A DNA stretch of 42,206 nucleotides from Prevotella sp. (GTDB taxonomy: Bacteria > Bacteroidota > Bacteroidia > Bacteroidales > Bacteroidaceae), in the NCBI GenBank assembly GCA_003483565.1, contig DMYZ01000197.1:1-42206 (forward strand), given 5' to 3'. Shown one piece after another: positions 26,680 to 35,413 of the stretch. The notes beneath the pieces are model-generated. The model was not told the origin of the DNA. It searched no databases and saw only the letters and a program-made list of their open reading frames with translations. The translations under genes were made by a program, and so were the position numbers. The stretch's first letter is position 1. Each line of letters opens with the position of its first letter.

Positions 26680-27345
26680 CTATAATCTATTCTTATCCTT
26701 ATAACTATAATAAAGCTTACCAGCATATATAATGTGATCCAAAAAATATATGCGCATAATATGACACGCCTTTTGTACTCTCTCAGTTAGTTTATCATCG
26801 TCTATACTCGGATGAGGATTTCCACTTGGATGATTGTGTACAAGTACTAACACTGTAGCATTATTAATCACGGCTTGTTTCATCATAATACGTATATCTA
26901 CGGCCGTTTCTGTAAGACCTCCAATAGATAACCTTATCTTCTTTATGAGTTTATAACGTTGATTCATCAATAATATCCAAGCTTCTTCGTGATTGATTCC
27001 TTCAAGATCTGGCATCATTTCATTATAAATATCACTTGAACAGAATAATTCTTTATTTGCATTATTCTCTGTATAATATCTTTTACCAAATTCAAATGCT
27101 GCCATAATAGCCATAGCCTTACATTTACCGATGCCTTCTACTCCTTCCAACTGTTCCGGCTCCATCTGTGCAAGTGTATGCAAACTATCATGTACCATAC
27201 TGCAAACAGCCTCGGCTTTCTTCAAGGCCCCCTCTGTACCTGCACCTCTATTGATAATCAGGGTTATTAACTCTGCATTGCTTAGTGTGTTGATACCAAA
27301 CTGCTTACCTTTACTTTCTATTCTTTCACAATTAATATTAATCAT
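26680..27345 (-). CDS. radC: RadC-type JAB/JAMM domain protein
   Basis: This 221-aa protein has the RadC order: helix-hairpin-helix (LEGVEGIGKCKAMAIMAA, about 67-83) then the JAB1/MPN-like metalloprotease domain with VHNHPSGNPHPS (169-180) and following Asp residues that complete the JAMM motif. Cellular role of RadC is still unclear; phage and integrative-element copies are common, possibly for DNA processing or anti-defence. It lies 36 bp behind the phosphoribosyltransferase gene and ends at a strong terminator. Confidence 0.9.
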   Translation of the reverse strand: MININCERIESKGKQFGINTLSNAELITLIINRGAGTEGALKKAEAVCSMVHDSLHTLAQMEPEQLEGVEGIGKCKAMAIMAAFEFGKRYYTENNANKELFCSSDIYNEMMPDLEGINHEEAWILLMNQRYKLIKKIRLSIGGLTETAVDIRIMMKQAVINNATVLVLVHNHPSGNPHPSIDDDKLTERVQKACHIMRIYFLDHIIYAGKLYYSYKDKNRL

Positions 27346-27381
27346 ATCAGTATATTTAATTAATTTTATATCCTAATTTAT

Positions 27382-27954
27382 TTACATATAAAGAGAATGA
27401 GCTGCAAACCTACCCCAAAAGGAATTTTTATAAATGCCTTTTACCGTACGACCTAGGAACAAACCACCTTTGACTTCTGCGCCTGCGGATTTAAGTGCGG
27501 TTTCAAATTTTCTTGCAGTTGTTCCTGTTGTGATTAGGTCATCAAATATAATAACCTTGCGACCTGCAAAAAAATCATTATCAAGGCTAATACAATAGTT
27601 ATCTTCACTTACAATATGGTTTGCTACTCGATGTTTAGCCTCACGCTGACCGATAACATGTATATGTTTCATGGCATTTTCTTCACAACAATTATTAGCT
27701 ATGATTGCAGCAAAATAAGAAAAACGATGTCGATATTCTTTTTCACTACTCGCTGGAACGCATGCAATTGTATACTCACTACAGTTATGAGAATACCACC
27801 GCCAAAGGAGATTACAAACGAGTTGTGCTGCTTGTATGGCCGTTTCCTTGTAACCATCTTTGAAGTTATAAATAAATGTTCTAACTTTATTATCCTCAGG
27901 TTTAATAGCTTGGTATTTTTGGGGCAAATAATCAAAAAAATTGAATGTTCTCAT
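27382..27954 (-). CDS. Phosphoribosyltransferase, ComF-like
   Basis: Start chosen at MRTFNFFDYL (27954), 191 aa; the longer frame would run into the preceding hairpin region. The PRPP-binding loop VIIFDDLITTGTT (134-146) is diagnostic for type I phosphoribosyltransferases. A CVPASS segment (65-70) occurs where ComF-like proteins have a conserved stretch. There is no zinc-finger N-terminus as in full ComF. Phage PRTases may act in nucleotide salvage. It is followed by RadC in the same transcript. Confidence 0.82.
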   Translation of the reverse strand: MRTFNFFDYLPQKYQAIKPEDNKVRTFIYNFKDGYKETAIQAAQLVCNLLWRWYSHNCSEYTIACVPASSEKEYRHRFSYFAAIIANNCCEENAMKHIHVIGQREAKHRVANHIVSEDNYCISLDNDFFAGRKVIIFDDLITTGTTARKFETALKSAGAEVKGGLFLGRTVKGIYKNSFWGRFAAHSLYM

Positions 27955-28022
27955 ATCAGTAAATTTTAAAATCTTATTCTGTTTCAATGTCCTCGGAGCT
28001 CTCTTGAGATTTCCTCTCATTA

Positions 28023-28304
28023 GTGAGGATGGAGATTTTTTTTTTGCATTCCGTACAAAGCCCGGTCGCTCCTATCGATTTCCTGTGCAACCAAAATCAA
28101 GAAGCCAGAGGTATCTGCCAAGGGTTCGTATAGTAAAATGTGGTAACGATTGTTAAGGTTCAGCGCCAGCGATAAGAACATTAATAATCGTTGGCAAATT
28201 TTGGTATAAGGTTCATTGGCAAATACCGTCCTCTTGATAACTTCGTACAGGAAATCTATAGTGCGACTGGTGCTGCGTAGAATGCAAAAAAAAGTCGCCA
28301 TCAC
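28023..28304 (-). ncRNA. Long imperfect inverted repeat, candidate structured RNA or MITE-like element
   Basis: The two halves of this ~280-bp stretch are complementary over nearly their whole length. Paired blocks from outside in include GCATTC/GAATGC beside A/T tracts, GTCGC/GCGAC, GATTTCCTGT/ACAGGAAATC, ATCAAGA/TCTTGAT, GGTATTT/AGATACC, GCCAA/TTGGC and AACGATT/AATCGTT, in mirror order about a centre near 28165. A 98-codon frame over it is probably a by-product of the palindrome. It lies between terminase and PRTase genes. It may be an RNA or a degenerate mobile palindrome. Confidence 0.55.
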
Positions 28305-28332
28305 GAACACAAACAATGTCCGCGACAGCGAC
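28286..28332 (-). terminator. Candidate terminator behind the terminase gene
   Basis: On the minus strand GTCGC (28332-28328) pairs with GCGAC (28298-28294), with an inner CGCGGACA/TGTTCGTG stem, and eight T's follow (28293-28286). The T-tract also forms part of the long inverted repeat. Confidence 0.55.
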
Positions 28333-28374
28333 CTACTCTCCCCTTGGGGCTGGGACCAAAAAATAAGGTTTGAC

Positions 28375-30021
28375 CTATTTTGATATATAGTAAGAGGATC
28401 CTACATTTAATCTGCCTTGATATACCGGATACTTCTCTGCTCCTATTACCAAAGTGTCAAAAGCATCTGAGAAATCAGTTCTTGTTTCAAACTGGTCTGT
28501 TTCTGTTTCAGGTTTCTTCTCGCCACGCTTATCCTTGCCTCCATTGTAGACACCTGCATTAGTTATTGATACAAGAAGATCCGGATTATTATCTTTATTG
28601 ATTAATATCTGATGTTTTACATCTCTACCATGGAACATATTATTAATAAGTTCCATTTTATTCCCCATTGGCCATTGCTTACCAATATACATATCTTTTA
28701 CCCTCCAACTATGTATCTTCAGTTGATGAACAATAGACATATGGAAGTCATCATTATGCAAAGCATAATTGTTGGCAATAAATGTAGAATCATAATAGAA
28801 TATTATTTTTTTGAAAAGATACACCTTGTAGTATGCACAAAAATCATCAACAAGTTCGGGTAACTTACGATCATATTTAGTGAAAAAACTTTTTACGATT
28901 CTTATTTTCCCATCCCCCTGATCTTGACCAACCACAAGACAGTTGATTAAGGCATTAGCGTCAAAGGCAATTATCAGTGGTAACTGCCAATCAAGATCAG
29001 CATCACTAGAGCATGTCAACTTATCAAGTTTACCGGCGCCATAATTAGCCAGAGTAAGGACATCTTCATTCGGTGCCGTATATTCATTGATATCTTCATC
29101 CAATCCTCCATAGAATCCATCAGAAGATACACCAATATGTTTGCACATGATGGATGTATCAAATACTGTAGACGGAAGATCTCGTTTCTGACGCTTGATG
29201 AAATCTTCCCCGAGTATGGCCAAGTTTTCAACAGAAGAATATTCTTTATACAAAAGTGCATACCGCCGTAAAGTTGAAAGTTCTTTATCAATGGCTTCTA
29301 ATTGTTTTTGATATCGCTCAGCTTTGTCGGAATTTCTAGCCATGCGCTGCCTTATTTTCCACTTCTGATAAATCAATCCAGATATCCCATTAATAAGTTC
29401 CGGATCCATCATATCTTGATATTTGAGAAACCAACTACCTTTTTTCGTTGTCGGATAATCACTGGTAATCGTCAATCCATGATGCAAAAAGAAATCACCA
29501 AAATATACTTCATTCCCACGATTAGCCTGAAAAGTTTCATCCTTCAACTGTTCGAAGTTTATAAATTTTGCCTCGTCAATAATAATATAATCCAGAGATA
29601 AGGAGTTACTAGTTCCGGTCCGATCCTGGGAAATAACAGAAATAACAGACCCATTGTAAAAAGATATCGTATTTTCCCAATTCGCCGGAGTAAATATAGG
29701 ATCCTTCCACTTTAAAGATTTCGGAGGACGTTTACCAACCATATAATGTAAATCACGCTTAAATCCCCAACGTTCAAGATGTATCAACATTGACGGGAGT
29801 GTATTGGTTAAGCAGCGTTTTATAGATGGAGCAACGAAGCCACCCATGGATCCAGGCATACCCTGTATTGCTGTAAGAATCCGTACAGCCTGGAACGCAC
29901 CTTTCCCAAAACCACGACCACAAACAGCTATCTCATCGCGGGCATTGATATCAAGCATATATAGTTGGCCATCATTGAAATATTGGCGAAACTCATTTGA
30001 GTCATTATTATTATTCATCAT
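28375..30021 (-). CDS. terL: Terminase large subunit
   Basis: This 548-aa ATPase/nuclease motor packages DNA into the prohead. The Walker A-like loop CGRGFGKG (34-41) is followed by conserved APSIKR; Walker B with catalytic Glu is YIIIDE (145-150). The C-terminal RNase-H-like nuclease begins around PLIIAFDANALI with its first acidic residue. The loop has Gly where many P-loops have Ser/Thr, a known terminase variation. The start overlaps the upstream gene by 11 bp. A 355-bp region without a gene follows. Confidence 0.93.
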   Translation of the reverse strand: MMNNNNDSNEFRQYFNDGQLYMLDINARDEIAVCGRGFGKGAFQAVRILTAIQGMPGSMGGFVAPSIKRCLTNTLPSMLIHLERWGFKRDLHYMVGKRPPKSLKWKDPIFTPANWENTISFYNGSVISVISQDRTGTSNSLSLDYIIIDEAKFINFEQLKDETFQANRGNEVYFGDFFLHHGLTITSDYPTTKKGSWFLKYQDMMDPELINGISGLIYQKWKIRQRMARNSDKAERYQKQLEAIDKELSTLRRYALLYKEYSSVENLAILGEDFIKRQKRDLPSTVFDTSIMCKHIGVSSDGFYGGLDEDINEYTAPNEDVLTLANYGAGKLDKLTCSSDADLDWQLPLIIAFDANALINCLVVGQDQGDGKIRIVKSFFTKYDRKLPELVDDFCAYYKVYLFKKIIFYYDSTFIANNYALHNDDFHMSIVHQLKIHSWRVKDMYIGKQWPMGNKMELINNMFHGRDVKHQILINKDNNPDLLVSITNAGVYNGGKDKRGEKKPETETDQFETRTDFSDAFDTLVIGAEKYPVYQGRLNVGSSYYISK

Positions 30022-30592
30022 CCTTTACTTCTTCAAAATCAGCATCTTCAACATTACTTCCTTTTTTATATTTCGCATTAAGCTCCTTGATATGTTGCCG
30101 AAGATTAGGAATAGGTTTAATGCCAATGACTGTAGGATCATCACACGGTTCAAATTGCTGCGGAATAATCCTATCGTATTGTAATTGGATATCATCAGGT
30201 TGGTCTGTACGATTATTCTTAATTAAGTTCTTTTGCATGGAAGCGACACTCTTCCAATCACCATCCGTACGAGCTTTTTTCATGTCCTGTTCGATTTCTG
30301 CATTAATTTTCCATCGCCAAAAATCTTTTGTTGACTGTTGCAAATTACCCAATAATACCTGCACAAGATGTATATCATCATAAGCTTCACTTTTGCCTAT
30401 CTGATTATATCCAATATCTTGAATTACAAGTTCATTCACAGTTTTATTAGGGAACTGAAGCCAAAATGAATACAACCCACGAATCCGGGTCAGTCGTTGA
30501 ATAACATGATCCGGTACATGCATATCTTTCAACTGATTATTATCAACAGGAAGATATCTTTGATAATCATCGATATCAATAGGTACGCTCAT
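30011..30592 (-). CDS. Packaging-operon protein, possible terminase small subunit
   Basis: A 193-aa polar, largely helical protein whose end overlaps the large-terminase start. Its N-terminal region VIQRLTRIRGLYSFWLQFPN and the helical centre (AEIEQDMKKARTDGDWKSVA) could form a DNA-binding and oligomerisation unit as in small terminase subunits. The C-terminus is acidic (EDADFEEVKDDE). The neighbouring 99-aa protein is an alternative candidate. Confidence 0.45.
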   Translation of the reverse strand: MSVPIDIDDYQRYLPVDNNQLKDMHVPDHVIQRLTRIRGLYSFWLQFPNKTVNELVIQDIGYNQIGKSEAYDDIHLVQVLLGNLQQSTKDFWRWKINAEIEQDMKKARTDGDWKSVASMQKNLIKNNRTDQPDDIQLQYDRIIPQQFEPCDDPTVIGIKPIPNLRQHIKELNAKYKKGSNVEDADFEEVKDDE

Positions 30593-30888
30593 GAATCCTC
30601 CAATTCTCTATTCATTCGTTTCAAATCTGAAAAACACTGATCCATTGCAGATGGAGCCATTGCCCGTGCCAACTCTAAATTCTTAATTCTCAATTCATGG
30701 GCAGTCTTTGCCATACCATGCAAATAAGCTAGTCTTGCCGTATTATTGGGTGTGTTGATATCAACAAGTAACCACGGCAGATTCAAAAGAGCACTTATTT
30801 CAGAAGCTGGAGTAAGTTCTTCTGCTAATTTTTCTATATTTTTCAGCTGCTCATCATTATATTTTTTATCTTTCCTAAAACAATTCAT
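30589..30888 (-). CDS. Small helical packaging protein
   Basis: A 99-aa protein, overlapping both neighbours by 4 and 14 bp. Residues 15-37 (IEKLAEELTPASEISALLNL) look like a helix-turn-helix, followed by long helices (KTAHELRIKNLELARAMAPS). This pattern is seen in terminase small subunits and in small DNA-binding adaptor proteins. Assigned to packaging by position. Confidence 0.45.
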   Translation of the reverse strand: MNCFRKDKKYNDEQLKNIEKLAEELTPASEISALLNLPWLLVDINTPNNTARLAYLHGMAKTAHELRIKNLELARAMAPSAMDQCFSDLKRMNRELEDS

Positions 30889-31372
30889 TTAGCAATATAC
30901 TTTGTTCTATGATTTTTTGGAAATCAGAAAAAAGGTTGGAATATACTTCTGAAATGGTTGTAATCATTGTACATTCAGCACGACCTCCATAAGTTTGATT
31001 TTGTGATGTAACTACAGACACTTGAATATGACCATTTGTGACTAACACTATTTTGCTATGATTTTCCCCAAGATACACATCATCAAAGCAATTAGCCATC
31101 AATGCTTTTAGTTTCATAGTTTTTCGCGAAGCTTTATGATCTGCAAGCAACACCGAGTGATTTATATAACCTTTTTTTTGTAAATTATAAAAGCCTGAAA
31201 GAAACTCTTCACTCGTAGAGAACGTAGATACTATAACGTCAGACGGGCCAGTCTGCTCAAGTATCCACCCGAGCAGACCGAGTGTATGCAGACCTGTACC
31301 TAAGTAAGTCTGCAAAGAGTTTTGAAGCAAGGGCTTCAGGAAATTACTAATTTTCTTTCCCTTCACCATCAC
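30875..31372 (-). CDS. PLD-like domain protein in the head operon
   Basis: A 165-aa protein with one half of a phospholipase-D-like (HKD) fold: His105-Ser-Lys107 (NHSKIVL) followed by TSQNQTYGGRAE (122-133), corresponding to HxK and the downstream S/N and E positions. The usual Asp after HxK is not seen. The N-terminal half (GPSDVIVSTFSTSEEFL) matches the first strand/helix of the PLD core. Such proteins can be nucleases or non-catalytic. It overlaps the upstream gene by 26 bp. What it does beside capsid and terminase genes is not clear. Confidence 0.6.
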   Translation of the reverse strand: MMVKGKKISNFLKPLLQNSLQTYLGTGLHTLGLLGWILEQTGPSDVIVSTFSTSEEFLSGFYNLQKKGYINHSVLLADHKASRKTMKLKALMANCFDDVYLGENHSKIVLVTNGHIQVSVVTSQNQTYGGRAECTMITTISEVYSNLFSDFQKIIEQSILLNELF

Positions 31373-32300
31373 TTACAGCATCATTAGTTTCCTGTGTTGG
31401 AGCATTTGTAATATCATTTTTCTGTTCGCCTGCAGGTTCCTGTACAGAAGTATCTTTTGCCGGTACTTTTTCGAATTGAAGACCAAGGGCTATCAGTTCA
31501 TTCTTTGTAGATTCCTTCATTGCATGGTCTGCTCCGGAATTTACTAAAATATCAACTCTCTTCTGCATTTCTATCAAGAGATTAGCAGCAGTCATTTTAT
31601 CGTCTTCAGAGTCACTATTTTTCAGAGATGCAAATATAGACTTGTTCTTACTCAAATAACTCCGTGCACTTAAGACTTCCTTTGTAAGCTGAAGATTGTC
31701 ATTATCAGCACTCTCTACATACTTGTCCATATCGAAGGAATCATATTCTTTCATGTCGTGCTTGTATGTATACCAGGCTTCTTTCATAAATTTTAAATAC
31801 TCGTAGCGATCACAAGACTTGTTTAAACTTTTACAAGTTTCAAAAGCATTTTTAATTTTATTCCAACGCTCACTGTTTTTGTCCCACAAAGTTTGGATTT
31901 TAGCAGGAAGTAATTCATGATCATCACGTTTTCCCCGACGGACTATCATTGTTGGATCTTCTTTTTCGCCATCTTCAGCTTCGCTTCCTGGTAGGTCATC
32001 TGTTTGTTCATTAGTAGGTCCCATTTCTACAACCTTAGCAAGGATCGGTATTGTTTCTGTATCAATGTTGCGGACATGTTGTAACGTGAGTCCGTCAAGT
32101 CGATACTGCAAATGCTTTTTCAACTCATAAACGACCTTATCAGCATAGCGCAAAGGACGGCGCATTATCTGCTGTTGTAAAGCCGCATTCGGAATTATAC
32201 GATAAAGCAGAGCAGCTCCCTGCATTATATTATCTACAGTATCATGCTTGGTATCAAGCCAAGCTTCTATTTGTTGCGTGAAATTATTATCTACTTTCAT
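31347..32300 (-). CDS. Head-operon protein, helical and acidic
   Basis: Started at MKVDNNFTQQIEAW (32300), 317 aa. It is strongly helical and charged, with an acidic linker around residues 100-125 (DLPGSEAEDGEKEDP) and a Glu/Asp-rich tail. This might be a scaffold-like or chaperone-like protein of assembly, but no family is recognised. It follows the terminator at 32312-32350 and heads the packaging gene block. Confidence 0.45.
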   Translation of the reverse strand: MKVDNNFTQQIEAWLDTKHDTVDNIMQGAALLYRIIPNAALQQQIMRRPLRYADKVVYELKKHLQYRLDGLTLQHVRNIDTETIPILAKVVEMGPTNEQTDDLPGSEAEDGEKEDPTMIVRRGKRDDHELLPAKIQTLWDKNSERWNKIKNAFETCKSLNKSCDRYEYLKFMKEAWYTYKHDMKEYDSFDMDKYVESADNDNLQLTKEVLSARSYLSKNKSIFASLKNSDSEDDKMTAANLLIEMQKRVDILVNSGADHAMKESTKNELIALGLQFEKVPAKDTSVQEPAGEQKNDITNAPTQETNDAVSDGEGKEN

Positions 32301-32311
32301 AGTTATTAAGC

Positions 32312-32350
32312 AAAAAGGGGTGGAGGTTGCCAGCAAGCATCTTCCACCCC
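32312..32350 (-). terminator. Terminator behind the capsid/tube genes
   Basis: Minus strand: GGGGTGGA (32350-32343) pairs with TCCACCCC (32324-32317), then TTTTTG. Lets the capsid genes be transcribed at a higher level than packaging genes. Confidence 0.8.
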
Positions 32351-32375
32351 TAGATTATATGATAATTAAAAATTA

Positions 32376-33230
32376 TTATGCTGCCGGAGCAGTGACAGTT
32401 AAAGTAACAACTGCTGAGATAACAGTACCGTCAGAATTGGCGACATAGGCCGACAGAATTCCTCCAGAGGTATAACTTACATCTATACTGGCATTAGCCG
32501 TCGACTTAAACAAGGCATCGCCTGATTCCAAAGCTTTTGTTTGCGGGGTACCAGTATAATACAGCGTACCGCTAGCATTAGGATTAGTAATTGTAACCTT
32601 ACTATTACCGGCTACCGAATATGTAGGTGCAGCTAGTAATTCTCCTATATGATCAGTCGCTCCGTTAACATCTCCATCAGCAGTCTCGATAACACCTAAG
32701 TAAAAAGGTGCAGCAACTTCATCTTCAACAGTAGCTTCTAATGTTGTCGCATTAGTATCACCGCTGCCCTTGCCTGTATTAGAAGAAGGCTTAATTTGCA
32801 CATCAAAGTCCTCATTTCCTATGACACGTATCTTCCCCTGACGGGTCGGTAACAATATAACTACATTTGAATTATTGAGAACAGAAGCAAGTCCTGTAGC
32901 CTCTTCCTCCGTACCCGGAACTACGAGAGTAGCAACATTATTAAACATTTCAGAGCCCCAGTTTCCGACCTGGTCACACTTTATCTCGCTTTGATTTGGC
33001 ACCAGGTCAATAACTGCCCATTTCTTATCAGCTTTCAAGACAAAGTTATCAATATAGACTGGCACATCCTTCAAATTTTTAGCATTACCACCTGGCAATG
33101 TTGGCCACCTAAGGATATCGTTTTTATTGATGACATAAGCATGGGGGCGAACACCTGGAAGAGATTTTTTGCCACGGCAAAAACGAACATCCTGCAACAG
33201 ATCCACTTCATCTGAACAAATTTCTGTCAT
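32376..33230 (-). CDS. Tail-tube-like protein with Ig-like C-terminus
   Basis: A 284-aa protein 28 bp behind the capsid gene. The segment GKGSGDTNATTLEATVEDEV (about 153-172) recalls major tail-tube proteins, and the C-terminal ~80 residues (VTITNPNASGTLYYTGTP) look like a beta-sandwich surface domain of the chitobiase/Ig type, common in tube and capsid decorations. An alternative is a head-decoration or head-closure protein. High expression is likely from its location between the capsid gene and a terminator. Confidence 0.5.
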   Translation of the reverse strand: MTEICSDEVDLLQDVRFCRGKKSLPGVRPHAYVINKNDILRWPTLPGGNAKNLKDVPVYIDNFVLKADKKWAVIDLVPNQSEIKCDQVGNWGSEMFNNVATLVVPGTEEEATGLASVLNNSNVVILLPTRQGKIRVIGNEDFDVQIKPSSNTGKGSGDTNATTLEATVEDEVAAPFYLGVIETADGDVNGATDHIGELLAAPTYSVAGNSKVTITNPNASGTLYYTGTPQTKALESGDALFKSTANASIDVSYTSGGILSAYVANSDGTVISAVVTLTVTAPAA

Positions 33231-33258
33231 GATTTTTAAATTTAATTATTTATAAACA

Positions 33259-34230
33259 CTAGGCTGTTTTGATTTCAGCCACAAGTAATTTCTCCTTGGA
33301 TATGGTCTCAAACTGACAGCCCATGAACATTGTAGCAACGAAATCAAGAAAGAAATGACTCTGCAAAGACGGCCGAACTTCAAAGTTAGCCTTATCTCCT
33401 TCAGTAGCCATACCTACCAGAGCATTGCTTTGGGTAGTAATTTGGAAATAGTCTGCTGGTACATTACCAAGACCTATAATTTTGCAATTACTTTCACCAT
33501 CGAGATATGTACGTTGGAACTGCTGATTGTATGGGAGTGACCCATGATTTAGCTGATAGCTCTTTTCATAGAGTCGCTTATTTTTCTTTGAACAAAGAAA
33601 GATTGTATCTTCATCCTGAAGATGATCATCGCAAGCATCATAGACTTTATTAAATATATCCTCAGCATTGGCTTCGGTAAGCGCTTCTGTAATCTGTAGA
33701 TAATTACCTTTTGCAGCAGACATGGTACCAGCAGTAATTTCATTATCTGCAATAGTGCGGAAACCGTTGAACAATGTGGCTGTGGTTTTTCCGGCATCGT
33801 CGCGTTTGGCGGTGAACAAATCTTTATACAGATGGGCTCCAAGTTTACCCATGAGGAATGTCCATACCGCAAGTGTAATAGGCACGCCCTTCAAGCCATC
33901 ACCCTGTACAATGTTCGAACCATAAATACTCTTAACGACAGAGTTAGGGTCAAAACCTTTGACACTGCTGCCAAGGAAAGTCTCCAAGGTGCGTCCAGTG
34001 ACGGTTACATTATCGTCATCTCGACGGGTTGGATCATATGGACCTAATTCCATATCTCCGTCAAGTTGCCCAACAGTTTCCTTATATCTTACATTTGGGC
34101 GAATAGTAATAACATCCTTACATTTGTCAAGACCATACTCTGGCATGACAAGCAAATCCTGACGATAAGTCTGAAAGCTTGTATTAAGACTATCAGGAGT
34201 AATTGTTACAGATCCTTGTGCATTTGGCAT
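33259..34230 (-). CDS. Major capsid protein
   Basis: A 323-aa protein in the position of the HK97-fold capsid, 16 bp behind the protease gene. The N-terminus (MPNAQGSVTITPDSLNTSFQ) and the C-terminal SHFFLDFVATMFMGCQFE segment are consistent with the A-domain/P-domain ending of such capsids, as is the lack of cysteine clusters or signals. There is no N-terminal delta domain, since scaffold seems to be attached to the protease. Confidence 0.75.
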   Translation of the reverse strand: MPNAQGSVTITPDSLNTSFQTYRQDLLVMPEYGLDKCKDVITIRPNVRYKETVGQLDGDMELGPYDPTRRDDDNVTVTGRTLETFLGSSVKGFDPNSVVKSIYGSNIVQGDGLKGVPITLAVWTFLMGKLGAHLYKDLFTAKRDDAGKTTATLFNGFRTIADNEITAGTMSAAKGNYLQITEALTEANAEDIFNKVYDACDDHLQDEDTIFLCSKKNKRLYEKSYQLNHGSLPYNQQFQRTYLDGESNCKIIGLGNVPADYFQITTQSNALVGMATEGDKANFEVRPSLQSHFFLDFVATMFMGCQFETISKEKLLVAEIKTA

Positions 34231-34245
34231 AATAAGTCCTCCAAT

Positions 34246-35346
34246 TTATTGATTAATTTTTTTATACAGGTTATAAGAGTCAATCTTTTCGCTGTTGCTC
34301 TCCCCTACATGTTCATTAGTTTCTGCACCAGGACTATTTTTCAGATTGTCGACCTCTGATTTTCTTTCTGCCAGTTCATTCTGCGCTTTCGTCAGATCAT
34401 CTTTAGTTTTAGTGAGTTCTGATACTGCGGTTGCTTTGTCCGTCTCTGCATCTTTTACCTTTTTGTCAAGGTCAACAAGATGGTCCTCAATTTTTTTCAT
34501 CTGGTCTTCAGACAGAGTAATTTTTCCATCTTTGGATTCCAGAGCATCGATTGCAAGAATACCCGCGACCTGCTTGTAAGATTCCTTCATGTCAATTGTT
34601 TTTTTATTTGCGTTGATTTCACCATTGATTAGGTTCTGAATTTTGCGAAACGTCTTTTTCGCAAAACTTTCTGTTGGATCACCCTTCTCATCAACCACAT
34701 TCGCCAAAGCCCTTTCAGGTTTCGTAATTGTGGTTTTTGGAAGAGCAGGAAGACCATAATCCTTTATTTTAGTTGATACTAAATTCTGTACTTTATTTAT
34801 AATATCATCATCACTTCCATCATCTTCACGAATTTCATCGATAAGTCCAAATTCAAGAGCATCATCGGCGGTAATCCATTCAGCCTTATCCATCTTATTC
34901 AGATTTTCTTCAAGGCTCTTTCCATTTTTCATACCATAAATATAAGCAATCACTTTATCCATAGTATCAAGATTATTCCGTTGGGTTTGCCACTTGGAAA
35001 TAATCTGATCGAGTTCCTGCTTGTTTGCAGTCTGCCATGCTACTACAGCTGTAGATGCATTGTGGATGAGGATAAGGGATCCTTTCACCATATCCACAGT
35101 TTTTGCCCCCATGGCAATTACAGTAGCTATTGATGCTGTCAGTCCGATAATATGAGCGGTTACATTTCCATGATCTTTTAGCGCTTGATATATTTCCAGA
35201 CCATCCTCAACATATCCACCAGGCGAACAGATGGCTATATCAAGATGCTCGTCTTGATGCCGATTGAGAAATTGGATAATATCATCAGCAGATGTACCAG
35301 ACCACCAATTACCAATTTCTCCGCGTATAAGTAGATTATATTTCAT
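34246..35346 (-). CDS. Head maturation protease (ClpP-type) with scaffold tail
   Basis: The first ~190 residues form a ClpP/S14-type serine protease: CSPGGYVEDG (40-49) oxyanion strand, Ser72 in LTASIATVIAMGA, His95 in LILIHNAS, and the AL-FGLIDEI segment (163-172). The last ~130 residues are coiled coil (KTKDDLTKAQNELAERKSEV), as in proteases fused to a scaffold that is removed on maturation. It is preceded by a promoter and a GGAG ribosome site, both inside an 11-bp inverted repeat. Confidence 0.9.
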   Translation of the reverse strand: MKYNLLIRGEIGNWWSGTSADDIIQFLNRHQDEHLDIAICSPGGYVEDGLEIYQALKDHGNVTAHIIGLTASIATVIAMGAKTVDMVKGSLILIHNASTAVVAWQTANKQELDQIISKWQTQRNNLDTMDKVIAYIYGMKNGKSLEENLNKMDKAEWITADDALEFGLIDEIREDDGSDDDIINKVQNLVSTKIKDYGLPALPKTTITKPERALANVVDEKGDPTESFAKKTFRKIQNLINGEINANKKTIDMKESYKQVAGILAIDALESKDGKITLSEDQMKKIEDHLVDLDKKVKDAETDKATAVSELTKTKDDLTKAQNELAERKSEVDNLKNSPGAETNEHVGESNSEKIDSYNLYKKINQ

Positions 35347-35393
35347 ATTTATCTCCTTTTTCCGGCAAAGATAGCTGCTACAGGAGATAAATA
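35346..35393 (-). promoter_or_regulatory. Promoter and start-site inverted repeat of the head operon
   Basis: Eleven-base arms TATTTATCTCC (35346-35356) and GGAGATAAATA (35383-35393) enclose TATCTTTG (35366-35373, minus strand). The left arm includes the GGAG ribosome site and the A of the ATG of the protease gene. Local transcripts would begin inside the repeat. Confidence 0.65.
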
Positions 35394-35413
35394 AAAATTC
35401 GAGAAATGTCCTG

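Noticed and set aside
28023..28304. Retron msr-msd near the PRTase gene
   Set aside because: The only RT in the window belongs to the DGR; no retron-type RT lies beside this hairpin.
28020..28316. 98-codon protein behind terL
   Set aside because: The DNA is a near-continuous inverted repeat, which better explains the lack of stops than coding does; listed as a structured element.
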